NCBI RefSeq assembly: GCF_027912515.1
Contig: NZ_CP115464.1
Span: 1,922,001 to 1,986,000 of the forward strand
Direction: 5' to 3'
DNA from: Brevundimonas sp. NIBR10
GTDB taxonomy: Bacteria > Pseudomonadota > Alphaproteobacteria > Caulobacterales > Caulobacteraceae
Length of the DNA: 64,000 bases
Part shown: positions 1-7,261 of the stretch, piece by piece
Layout of the letters: every line of letters starts with the position of its first letter
Position numbering within the stretch: the first letter of the stretch is position 1
Position numbers and translations under genes: made by a program
Notes under the pieces: generated by a model
The model's input: the letters and a program-made list of their open reading frames with translations, nothing else
Database searches by the model: none
Told to the model about the DNA's origin: nothing

Positions 1-14
1 GCGGATACAAGAAA

Positions 15-40
15 CCCCTCCGGCCGGTCGGCGGGAGGGG
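15..40 (-). terminator. Hairpin, possible terminator
   Basis: A 7-bp stem (CCCCTCC with GGAGGGG) encloses a 12-nt loop. Read on the minus strand it is followed by TTTC, so it could end transcription of the minus-strand gene that stops at 233. The T tract is short, so termination is uncertain. Confidence 0.4.
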
Positions 41-77
41 TTGCTGGAATACCGAAGTCTGATCGACCGTTCGTTCC

Positions 78-247
78 CTAGACACCCTCCGCGCACGCGC
101 CATTGCCCTCGACCAACTGGCGGTCGAAGCTCATGGGCAGGTACGGGGTGGCGGGCTTACAGAACATGGTGGTCTCGTCTTCGGAGGGCGCGACATACAC
201 CGATGATCGGCGTTTGGCCAGTGCGCCGCCGCCTACTCCGCCCGGAC
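78..247 (-). pseudogene. Coding-like tail in a shifted frame after the first gene
   Basis: Directly after the stop of the secreted protein at 233, a different minus-strand frame stays open to a TAG at 78. It shows the G/C-rich third positions typical of real genes here. It translates to roughly 50 residues including PSEDETTMFCKP and NGACAEGV. Further upstream the same frame is only a shadow of the known gene. It may be the former C-terminus of that protein cut off by a frameshift, a small overlapping gene starting at a GTG near 194, or a chance open frame. No RBS is evident. Confidence 0.3.
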
Positions 248-739
248 CACGACGATGACGAGGCGCTTGCCGCCGTCGGGTTCCTCGCTCGAGGTCCATT
301 TGTTGGCGACGACATAGAGGGGCGATGAGACGCCCTGGGGCTGGCCGGTCCAGACGTCGACGGCCATGTCGGGGCTGGACTGGACGTTGCTCTGGACAGC
401 GGTCCAGCCGATGCCGGCCATGGCCGGCAGGAGGTCCAGGCCCGAACCGGCGGGGCCGGTCACCGTGACCTGGCAGACGTTGTTCTCGGCCATCCAGTCG
501 ATGGTCACGGTCGATCCGCCGCCGGAGGGGACGCGCCAGCCGGTGCCGGATGCGGTCAGGTTTTGTGCCTGGGCCAGGGTCCCGAGACGGGCGGCATCGG
601 ACGGCTGGCCGTCGAACATGGTCAGGCAGACGTTGTGGACGGCGAGACCGGCGGCCTCGCCCGCATCGTTGACGGGCTCCTGGGCCAGGGCGATGCCCGG
701 GGCGAGCAGAACGGCGGCGGCGGCGATGATCCTGAGCAT
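233..739 (-). CDS. Secreted protein of unknown function
   Basis: 168 residues. The first 19 form a clear Sec signal peptide (MLRIIAAAAVLLAPGIALA, then Q). The mature part is small and non-repetitive, with two cysteines (in VHNVCLTM and NNVCQVTV) that could form a disulfide. I do not recognise the family. The start is the ATG at 739, chosen because GGAGAG lies about 6 nt upstream and the signal peptide starts exactly there; the upstream in-frame extension is arginine-rich noise. It is divergent from the TPR gene at 856. Its 3' end is followed by a coding-like stretch in another frame, so it may be prematurely ended. Confidence 0.75.
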   Translation of the reverse strand: MLRIIAAAAVLLAPGIALAQEPVNDAGEAAGLAVHNVCLTMFDGQPSDAARLGTLAQAQNLTASGTGWRVPSGGGSTVTIDWMAENNVCQVTVTGPAGSGLDLLPAMAGIGWTAVQSNVQSSPDMAVDVWTGQPQGVSSPLYVVANKWTSSEEPDGGKRLVIVVVRAE

Positions 740-855
740 GATGGTCTCTCCAGTTGCCGGATCGTGACAGGGCGGCGGGGGGCCGAAAAGGGGGCGGGGT
801 GCCATCGTCAGGAACCGGCGCCTCGGCCGGTGGTCGCCCGTGCTAGGTTGGGCCC

Positions 856-2283
856 ATGAGGACGGGGGGCATGATCGCTGGACTGGCGGCGGCTGCGTTG
901 TGGGCGGCGGTGCCCGCGAGCGTCTGCGCCCAGGACCCCCAGGCCATCCAGACGGCGGTCCGCCAAGGACAGGGACTGGTCGCCCAGGGCCGACCCGCCG
1001 AGGCCGAACCCCTGTTGCGACAGGCGGCCCAGGACGCACGACGCCTGTGGGGCGACACCTCGCCCGACGCAGGGTCCCTGACCTGGCTCTGGGCCGGGGC
1101 GGTGCGGGATCAGGGTCGGTCGGCGGAGGCGGAGACGATCTATCGCGAGGCCCTGCGGCTGATGCTGGCGACGGATGAGCCGGGGCATCCGATCATCGGC
1201 CGGATCGACAACGACCTGGCCATGACCCTGATGGATCAGGGGCGCTATGACGAGGCCCTGCCGCTGCTGGAACAGGCCATCGCGATCCACACGGCCGTCG
1301 AGGGTCCGGCGGGGGATCAGGCTCTGGTGGCCGTGAACAACCGCGCGATCGTTCTGAAGCGGCTGGGGCGCTATCTGGAGGCGGACGCAGAGTACCGCCG
1401 GGTGCTGGCGGCGCGCGAGGCGGAGGGGGCGGACCCGACCGAGATCGCGACCACGCTCAACAATCTGGGTGCCAACCTGATGATGCTGGATCGCGGGGCC
1501 GAGGCTGAGGTCGCGCTGCGTCGGGCCGTGGCCCTGCGTGAGACCGCGCTGGGGCCGTCTGATCCGTTGACCGGCCAGTCGCTGGCCCTGCTGGCCGGGG
1601 CGGTGGCGGCCCAGGGGCGGTTCGAGGCCGCCGAGGCGATGCAGCGTCGGTCCCTGCTGGCGTTCGGACCCGGCACCGACCCGGTCGAACGGGCGGCGGC
1701 GCTGGGGGCGCTGTCGGACATCCTGCTGAGCCTGAACCGCAGCGGCGAGGCCGAGGCTCCGGCCGTGGAGGCCTTGGCCCTGCTGACCGAGCGGCTGGGC
1801 CCCGATCACCCGGAGACATTGGTGGCCACCGTCGCGGTCGCCGACGTCATGCTGTTGCAGGGACGGCCCGAGGGGGCCGAGCCCCTGCTGGCCGAGGCGA
1901 TCCGCCGCGCGACGGCCCGTCTGGGGCCGAACCATCCCGGGTTGATGCAGCCCCTGTTCCTGCTGGCCCTGACCTATGGGGAGCTGGACCGCCGGGCGGA
2001 GGCCCTGCCGCGCTTTCGACAGGCGGTCGCCATCGCCGACGCCAGCCTGCCGCGCGATCATCTGGCGCGGATCGGGGCCCTGGCCAATCTGGGCTCGGCC
2101 CTGGCGGCGGACCGGCAGTCGGGCGCGGCGCTTCCGGTGTTGCGGGAGGCGGGGCGGGCCCTGATCGAGAAGTCGCGTCAAGGCGGAGCGGACGTGGAGG
2201 CCGGGCGGCGTGACATCGCGGGCTATCGCTACCTCTACCGGCTGACCGTCACGGCCGCTTGGGACCGGTCGACCGGGCGCTGA
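856..2283 (+). CDS. Exported tetratricopeptide-repeat protein
   Basis: 475 residues with a likely signal peptide (residues 1-25, ending VPASVCA). The rest, about 28-450, is an array of TPR units of the kinesin-light-chain type: repeated A-E-A-E/x-L-L-R-x-A helices and linkers such as LGPDHPETL and LGPNHPGL. Such arrays are protein-interaction scaffolds, here probably periplasmic. No catalytic domain is fused. A GCTAGGTT element 14 nt before the ATG resembles a Caulobacter -10 box and would give an almost leaderless mRNA. An internal ATG five codons in is an alternative start. It converges on the gene ending at 2287. Confidence 0.85.
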   Translation: MRTGGMIAGLAAAALWAAVPASVCAQDPQAIQTAVRQGQGLVAQGRPAEAEPLLRQAAQDARRLWGDTSPDAGSLTWLWAGAVRDQGRSAEAETIYREALRLMLATDEPGHPIIGRIDNDLAMTLMDQGRYDEALPLLEQAIAIHTAVEGPAGDQALVAVNNRAIVLKRLGRYLEADAEYRRVLAAREAEGADPTEIATTLNNLGANLMMLDRGAEAEVALRRAVALRETALGPSDPLTGQSLALLAGAVAAQGRFEAAEAMQRRSLLAFGPGTDPVERAAALGALSDILLSLNRSGEAEAPAVEALALLTERLGPDHPETLVATVAVADVMLLQGRPEGAEPLLAEAIRRATARLGPNHPGLMQPLFLLALTYGELDRRAEALPRFRQAVAIADASLPRDHLARIGALANLGSALAADRQSGAALPVLREAGRALIEKSRQGGADVEAGRRDIAGYRYLYRLTVTAAWDRSTGR

Positions 2284-2286
2284 GCC

Positions 2287-5034
2287 TCAGCCCTGCATCG
2301 AGGCCGAGGCCCCGCAGGCGTCGCAGACGCGCACCGCGCCGCGCTGTTGCAGGGTGAAGTCACCGCAGGCGGGGCAGGCGTCGGCATTGGCGGCTGAAGC
2401 GGTCTTCGTATCGACCTCCCGGGCCCGGCCGAAGGGCAGGACGACGAGGTTGTCGGGCGCGGCGCCGCGGGCGAACCCCTTGGACATGAACCGGGCGGCG
2501 GGCACCAGTTCGTCGGCCTTGCCGGAGCCCAGGCCGTCGGCGTCCAGCGGCTCGGCGTCGGCATTGGCCAGCTCCTGACGGCCCAGATAGGACACCCCCA
2601 GTTCGCGGAAGATATAGTCCAGGATCGAGGTCGCCGAGCCGATGGAGTCGTTGCCGGTGACGCGGCCGGCGGGCTCGAACCGGGTGAAGACGAAGGCGTC
2701 CACGAACTCGTCCAGCGGCACGCCGTGTTGGAGGCCCAGCGACACGGCGATGGCGAAATTGTTCATCAGGCTGCGGAAGGCGGCGCCTTCCTTGTGCATG
2801 TCGATGAAGATCTCGCCCAGCTCGCCGTCGTCGTACTCGCCAGTGTGGATATAGACCTTGTGGCCCCCGACGGCGGCCTTCTGGATATAGCCCTTGCGGC
2901 GGTCGGGCAGTTTGCGGCGGGAGCGGTCGCGCTCGACGATCCGTTCGACGATCTTCTCGACGGCGCGGACCTCGGGCTCCTGGGTCTCCAGGCTCGGGCG
3001 GCGCGGTGCCGGCTCGACCTCGGGCAGGGTGAACAGGGGACCTGAAGGGGCCGGGTCGGGTCGCAGGCGGATGGCGCGGCGGCCCTCGGCGGCGGCCTGG
3101 GCCAGGAGTGCGACGGCCTCGGACGACGTCAGGGTCCAGGGCTGGACGTCGGCTGAGGTGTCGGGGACGTCGCTGAAGGGCTCGATGGCGGCGCGGGCCT
3201 GATGGGCGATCGTGGCGGGCGGTTCGGCAAGCAAACTGGCGAGGGCGGTGGGGGCTCCCGGCCAGTCCGACAGGTCGGCGTGACCCAGAATGTCGGCAGT
3301 GGCCTCGGCGATCTCGGCAGGCGACAGGCCGAGTTGGGCGAGCAGTCCGCCGTCGCTCTCGATGCCCAGGACGTCGCGGACGAAGCCGGGGTCGAGCACA
3401 TGGGGTCCAAAGGCGTCGTCGAGGCGATCGACCTGGGCCAGGGCGATCTCGACGGCCTCAAGCTCGGCATCTGTGAAGCCGAGGCTGCGCAGCCGTTCGG
3501 GATTGAGGCCGGGGGCCCCCTCCAGGGTGCGGCGGCCGAGCAGCCAGCGCTCGGCCTCGACCCTGGTCTCGACATCGAGGCCCTGGGCCAGGCAGGCGTG
3601 CAGGCGGCGACCGATCTGGCCGTCCGCGGTCTGGAAGGTCTCGACATGGGAGAAGGCTGAGGCACCGAGGCGAAGGTCCAGTTCGGGGTCGTCCAGCAGG
3701 AGGCCGATCGTGGCGTGGTGGCGGCCGGTCTTCTGCATCGCCGTCCGGGCCTCTGCGCACAGGTCGGCGGCGCGGGCGGCAAGGGGATCGTCGAGGCGGG
3801 CCAGTTGGTCCTGGCGGCGGGCGAGGGCGTCGAGAGCGGCAGGGGCCGAGGCGTCCCAGCCGTCGCAGGGGCCGAGCCGGGCCGCGATCTCGCTTGAGGC
3901 GAGGGCGGATGTTGCGGCGACGAGACCGGCCGTGGCGGCCAGGCTCTGGAACCCGTGGTCGCCGGATGCGACGGCGGCATCGACGCTGCCGCTCAGGCCG
4001 ATCACGATGGGTCGGACGGCGTGGCGGCGGCGGGCGGCGGGACCGTCGGCGGAGAAGCCGCAGGCGGTCTCGATCTCCAGCGCCGTGGTCCACAGGCGGG
4101 TTAGGGCCTCAAGGGTCGCTGCGCTGTCGCCGGGCAGGGCGTCGATGGCGGGCAGGTTCAGGGCGCAGGCGGCGGCCAGGGACCGGTCGGCGATGGCGGT
4201 GGCGTCACCCGCGTCGAAGCTGAGGATCAGGTCGCCGGACAGGGCGGCGGAGGCGGCGACGTCGGCGGCTTGTCCGATCAGAGCCGACGGCTCGGCGTAG
4301 GCGGTCCAGCGGACGGCGAGGCGGGCCTTCGGGTCGGGCAGGGCGGGGCGGTCACCGCCGAGGGCGCGCAGGATGTCGGCGTCGGGGGCTCCGGCGCGGC
4401 GAGCGGCGGCCATGGCGCGGGCCAGGGCGGGGTTGCGGGCGGGGTCGGCGCAGTCTGCGGCCGGGCCTTCGCAGCGGTCCACGGCGTCGGCGACGGCGAT
4501 CAGGGCGCGGGTGGCGGCCTCGGCCGAGGCTTGGGCCAGGTCGGCGATGCGGCGGGCTTCGACGGCCCGGGTCAGGGCGGTGCGGTCGGCGGGGTCGGAC
4601 AGGTCCAGGACGGCCGGGTCCGGGGTCGGGCGGGTCGGGTCGCCGGCGACGGGGTGGACGCGGGCACCGTCCCTGAGTGTGGCGGCAGGGGCGGCGAGGC
4701 CCAGCAGGACGGTGGCCACCAGGTCGTCGGCGAAGACCTGGGCCTCGGCGGAACCCTCGACCACCCCGACCGCGCGGCCCCAGGCCGTCAGGCGGGCGGC
4801 CCAGTCGCTCAGCGCCCCGTCCAGCACCGTTGGAGCCAAGGTCGGGCGGATGTCGCAGGCGAGGGCGGGACGGTCGGTGGGCAGGGTGTCGGCCCAGTCG
4901 AGCCAGGCCTCGACCCGGGCGTCGGTCCAGCCGTCGGGGGCCAGGGTCTCGACGACCGCCGCCGCGCGCTCGACCGAACGCAGGCCGATCGACAGGTCGG
5001 CCGTGAGCGGGGCGAAACGGGGGGTAAAGCGCAT
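2287..5034 (-). CDS. NrdJ-derived TSCPD-domain protein lacking the reductase core
   Basis: 915 residues. From about residue 708 the sequence is almost that of the C-terminus of the B12-dependent class II ribonucleotide reductase Nrd[14 protein letters not shown], the TSCPD region with [20 protein letters not shown] and TGNDSI, and a final zinc ribbon CxxC-x13-CxxC (Cys 887, 890, 904, 907). Residues about 490-640 keep a faint NrdJ outline ([22 protein letters not shown]). I find no glycyl/thiyl-radical active-site cysteine motif, no NPCxE-like motif and no B12/nucleotide-binding core; residues 20-480 are Ala/Asp-rich and unlike the enzyme. It therefore looks like a degenerate paralogue that kept the C-terminal domain, perhaps regulatory or nucleotide-sensing. 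Start ATG 5034 (MRFTPRF) resembles the NrdJ start. Family assignment is from memory; function is unknown. Confidence 0.75.
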   Translation of the reverse strand: MRFTPRFAPLTADLSIGLRSVERAAAVVETLAPDGWTDARVEAWLDWADTLPTDRPALACDIRPTLAPTVLDGALSDWAARLTAWGRAVGVVEGSAEAQVFADDLVATVLLGLAAPAATLRDGARVHPVAGDPTRPTPDPAVLDLSDPADRTALTRAVEARRIADLAQASAEAATRALIAVADAVDRCEGPAADCADPARNPALARAMAAARRAGAPDADILRALGGDRPALPDPKARLAVRWTAYAEPSALIGQAADVAASAALSGDLILSFDAGDATAIADRSLAAACALNLPAIDALPGDSAATLEALTRLWTTALEIETACGFSADGPAARRRHAVRPIVIGLSGSVDAAVASGDHGFQSLAATAGLVAATSALASSEIAARLGPCDGWDASAPAALDALARRQDQLARLDDPLAARAADLCAEARTAMQKTGRHHATIGLLLDDPELDLRLGASAFSHVETFQTADGQIGRRLHACLAQGLDVETRVEAERWLLGRRTLEGAPGLNPERLRSLGFTDAELEAVEIALAQVDRLDDAFGPHVLDPGFVRDVLGIESDGGLLAQLGLSPAEIAEATADILGHADLSDWPGAPTALASLLAEPPATIAHQARAAIEPFSDVPDTSADVQPWTLTSSEAVALLAQAAAEGRRAIRLRPDPAPSGPLFTLPEVEPAPRRPSLETQEPEVRAVEKIVERIVERDRSRRKLPDRRKGYIQKAAVGGHKVYIHTGEYDDGELGEIFIDMHKEGAAFRSLMNNFAIAVSLGLQHGVPLDEFVDAFVFTRFEPAGRVTGNDSIGSATSILDYIFRELGVSYLGRQELANADAEPLDADGLGSGKADELVPAARFMSKGFARGAAPDNLVVLPFGRAREVDTKTASAANADACPACGDFTLQQRGAVRVCDACGASASMQG

Positions 5035-5239
5035 TCGGGACCGTCTGTGCCGGAAATCCTGAACCAGACTAGGGCGGTGAAGGGCGGGCTTCAATAGATG
5101 TTGCGGGTCACGGCGGGCTTACCCCCAAGATGTTGATCGTGATGGGCGACCGGTCGTGCTGGACGCGGGGCCCTGTGGTTTCTATGATCGAGGATGCGTC
5201 GTCGGCCTCCCCGGCGGCCTGGATTCGGGATCGCCTCAG

Positions 5240-5632
5240 TTGCTCAAGACGATTTTCACCTGGTGGAACGGCGCCACGGTCGGGACCCTGTTCACCATCG
5301 CCAAGCGTGGTGTCCTGGTGGGGTCCGACGAGTTCGGCAACCGCTATTACGAGAGCCGGGACCACACCAGCTACGACGGGCGCAAGCGCCGCTGGGTCGT
5401 CTATGACGGCTATGCCGAGGCGTCCAAGGTGGCCCCCGACTGGTACGGCTGGCTGCACTATACCTATGAGGCACCGCCGACCGAGCAGCCGCTGGTGCGG
5501 CGCAAGTTCGAGCTGGACTACCGGCCCAACATGACCGGGACGCCCCTGGCCTGGCGTCCGCCGGGTTCGCTGGCGGCCGAGGGTGTGCGCCCGGCCGCGA
5601 CCGGCGACTATGAGGCCTGGAAGCCCGAATGA
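5240..5632 (+). CDS. NADH:ubiquinone oxidoreductase NDUFA12-family accessory subunit
   Basis: About 130 residues with the hallmarks of the NDUFA12 / B17.2 family: FTWWNGATVGT at the N-terminus, DEFGNRYYE, and a W-V-Y-D-G-Y-A-E segment followed by PDWYGWLH. This supernumerary complex I subunit sits on the matrix/cytoplasmic side and is typical of alphaproteobacteria and mitochondria. The family normally begins at this point with MLK, so the TTG at 5240 was chosen as start; a GTG at 5156 would add 28 residues with no family match. The stop overlaps the next gene (ATGA), so the two are probably cotranscribed. Confidence 0.85.
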   Translation: MLKTIFTWWNGATVGTLFTIAKRGVLVGSDEFGNRYYESRDHTSYDGRKRRWVVYDGYAEASKVAPDWYGWLHYTYEAPPTEQPLVRRKFELDYRPNMTGTPLAWRPPGSLAAEGVRPAATGDYEAWKPE

Positions 5633-6291
5633 TGTCGCGCAAGGGGATCCTCGTCGGCGCCGCGGCCCTGATCCTGTGCGGGCTGGGCGTCGGGGGCGTG
5701 GTCGCGGGTGGCTTGCAGGACAGCCCGCCCCAGGACGCGCGTCCGGCCGATCCGATCGGCGACATTCTGAGGAACGCCCCGCCGGTCGAGGCCGCGCCGG
5801 CCGGCACGCCTGCCCCCGCCTCACCGATCGCCATCGTGCCGCCTGCGCCCATGGTGACGCCGGGCGAGCTGGACGAGACGGCCGCCCTCGCGGAAGAGGA
5901 CGCGGTCAAGTCCGACGCGGAGGTCAAGCCCGCCGAGAAGGTCGAGGAGCCCGAGGTTCCCCTGCCGCGCCAGCGCCGCCGGGTCGCCATCGTCGAGGCC
6001 ATCGACAAGGTGACGGCCGAGCGGATGCGGTTCGAGGTGGTGGTCGGCGGTCGGCCGGTTCGGTTCAACGGCAGTCTGATCTTCTCGGCCCGGGCCTGCG
6101 AGGTCACGGCACCGAACGAGTCGGTCAACGACGCCGTGGCCTATATGGACATCACCCTCCAGCCCAAGGGCACGGCCGTCCAGGCCGCGCCGCGCCAGAT
6201 ATTCCGGGGCTGGATGTTCGCCTCCACCCCCGCCGTCAGCGGCCTTCAGCACCCGGTCTATGACGCCTGGGTGGTGGGCTGCAAGGCATAG
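5629..6291 (+). CDS. DUF2155 domain protein, exported
   Basis: 220 residues. A hydrophobic N-terminus (about 5-27) acts as signal peptide or anchor. A long Pro/Ala/Glu-rich linker (30-118) follows, then the conserved C-terminal DUF2155 domain with RPVRFNGSL, a cysteine in ARACEVT, an [13 protein letters not shown] segment and a terminal cysteine in WVVGCKA. These two cysteines probably pair in the periplasm. DUF2155 proteins commonly lie between the NDUFA12-like gene and aat in alphaproteobacteria, as here; their function is not established. It overlaps the 3' end of the convergent aat by 34 bp. Confidence 0.85.
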   Translation: MMSRKGILVGAAALILCGLGVGGVVAGGLQDSPPQDARPADPIGDILRNAPPVEAAPAGTPAPASPIAIVPPAPMVTPGELDETAALAEEDAVKSDAEVKPAEKVEEPEVPLPRQRRRVAIVEAIDKVTAERMRFEVVVGGRPVRFNGSLIFSARACEVTAPNESVNDAVAYMDITLQPKGTAVQAAPRQIFRGWMFASTPAVSGLQHPVYDAWVVGCKA

Positions 6292-6932
6292 GTCACGGCG
6301 TCCGCGCCTGACAGCGGCAGGCCGAGCGAGCCCTTCTCGGGGGTGCAGGCCAGGGCCAAGGCAAGGCGTTCCAGATAGGCTGCTTGCGGCGTTTCGACCG
6401 CTCCGAACTGGCTGAGGTGGTCGGTCAGGAACTGGGCGTCCAGCAATGTCCAGCCGCCGCGTCGCAGGCGGGCGACCAGATGGACCAGAGCGACCTTGGA
6501 CGCATCCCGCTCGCGGCTGAACATGCTCTCGCCGAAGAAGGCACCACCCAGGGTGACGCCGTACAGGCCCCCGACCAGCCGCTCGTCCCGCCAGCACTCG
6601 ACGCTGTGGGCCCGGCCCCGGGCGTGGAGTTCCAGATAGATCCGCCGGATCGGGCCGTTGATCCAGGTGTCCTCCCGGCCCGGGGCGGGCTGGGCGCAGG
6701 CGTCGAGGACGGCGGCGAAGGCGGTGTCGACCCTGACGACGAACGGCTCGGAGCGGACCGTGCGGCGCAGACGGGATGGAATGTGGAATGAATCCAACGG
6801 GATGACGCCACGTTGTTCCGGCTCGACGAGGAAGATGCGCGGATCGTCCCGCGCCTCGCCCATCGGGAAGACGCCGGCGGCGTAGCAGTTCAGCAGCGCG
6901 TCGGGGCCGAAGCCGCCGAAGGGGTCGGTCAA
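6258..6932 (-). CDS. aat: Leucyl/phenylalanyl-tRNA--protein transferase
   Basis: 224 residues, normal length. Aat moves Leu or Phe from charged tRNA onto proteins with N-terminal Arg or Lys, making an N-degron for ClpS/ClpAP. Family features are [10 protein letters not shown] at 18-27, the [18 protein letters not shown] core, [12 protein letters not shown], and [16 protein letters not shown]. The start is a TTG at 6932, with no strong RBS. It converges on DUF2155 and overlaps it. Together with bpt at 23068-23805 it gives the organism both bacterial N-degron transferases. Confidence 0.93.
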   Translation of the reverse strand: MTDPFGGFGPDALLNCYAAGVFPMGEARDDPRIFLVEPEQRGVIPLDSFHIPSRLRRTVRSEPFVVRVDTAFAAVLDACAQPAPGREDTWINGPIRRIYLELHARGRAHSVECWRDERLVGGLYGVTLGGAFFGESMFSRERDASKVALVHLVARLRRGGWTLLDAQFLTDHLSQFGAVETPQAAYLERLALALACTPEKGSLGLPLSGADAVTYALQPTTQAS

Positions 6933-6980
6933 GGAATGGGCTTTCGTGGACGTGTGGGGCTGGTGTCGGCGGACTGTCCT

Positions 6981-7064
6981 GACTCAAAAAACAGAGTCCG
7001 AAGAGTCCGAAGAGTCCGTTGAGTCCGGACTCAAAAACAGAGTCCGAGGAGTCCGAGGAGTCCG
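6981..7064. repeat. Two-copy GANTC-rich repeat with 9-bp periodicity
   Basis: Two adjacent copies (6981-7027 and 7028-7064) each start GACTCAAAAA(A)CAGAGTCCG and continue with GAGTCCGA(A/G)-type 9-mers. There are nine GANTC sites in 84 bp, at 6981, 6994, 7003, 7012, 7021, 7028, 7040, 7049 and 7058; most are exactly 9 bp apart. GANTC is the target of the cell-cycle methyltransferase CcrM in Caulobacterales. Each copy can also fold a GACTC/GAGTC hairpin, the second with a 6-bp stem GGACTC/GAGTCC. The shift of GAA to GAG between copies shows they have diverged. Confidence 0.9.
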
Positions 7065-7230
7065 GATCCTGTGAACTCGGGTGCCGTGGGTGGGACCTCT
7101 CTGGATGTGAACGTCGGCGGACCACCAGCTTACCACAGCCGGGGACGGCGCCAGGTCGAAGGGCTCAACATCGAGGCAATCCGTTGTGGAGCAAGGGATT
7201 GGAGCCGCGAAGTTGCGAAGTTGGCGCTCT

Positions 7231-7256
7231 TCTTCCCCCCGCTATGCGGGGGAAGA
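7231..7256 (-). terminator. Hairpin after topA
   Basis: TCTTCCCCCCGC pairs with GCGGGGGAAGA around a 3-nt loop (TAT), with one bulged C. It lies 6 bp past the topA stop, where a terminator is expected, but no T tract follows on the minus strand. It may be a Rho-dependent or processing end. The C-rich/CGC...GCG/G-rich shape recurs at 40771-40796. Confidence 0.5.
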
Positions 7257-7261
7257 CGAGT

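Larger units (their letters stand above)
6933..7261. other. Intergenic region between topA and aat
   Basis: A 329-bp stretch without a credible gene. It holds a two-copy GANTC-rich repeat (6981-7064), about 165 bp in which I see nothing definable, and a hairpin just after the topA stop (7231-7256). Any aat promoter must lie here unless aat is read through from topA. Confidence 0.7.
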
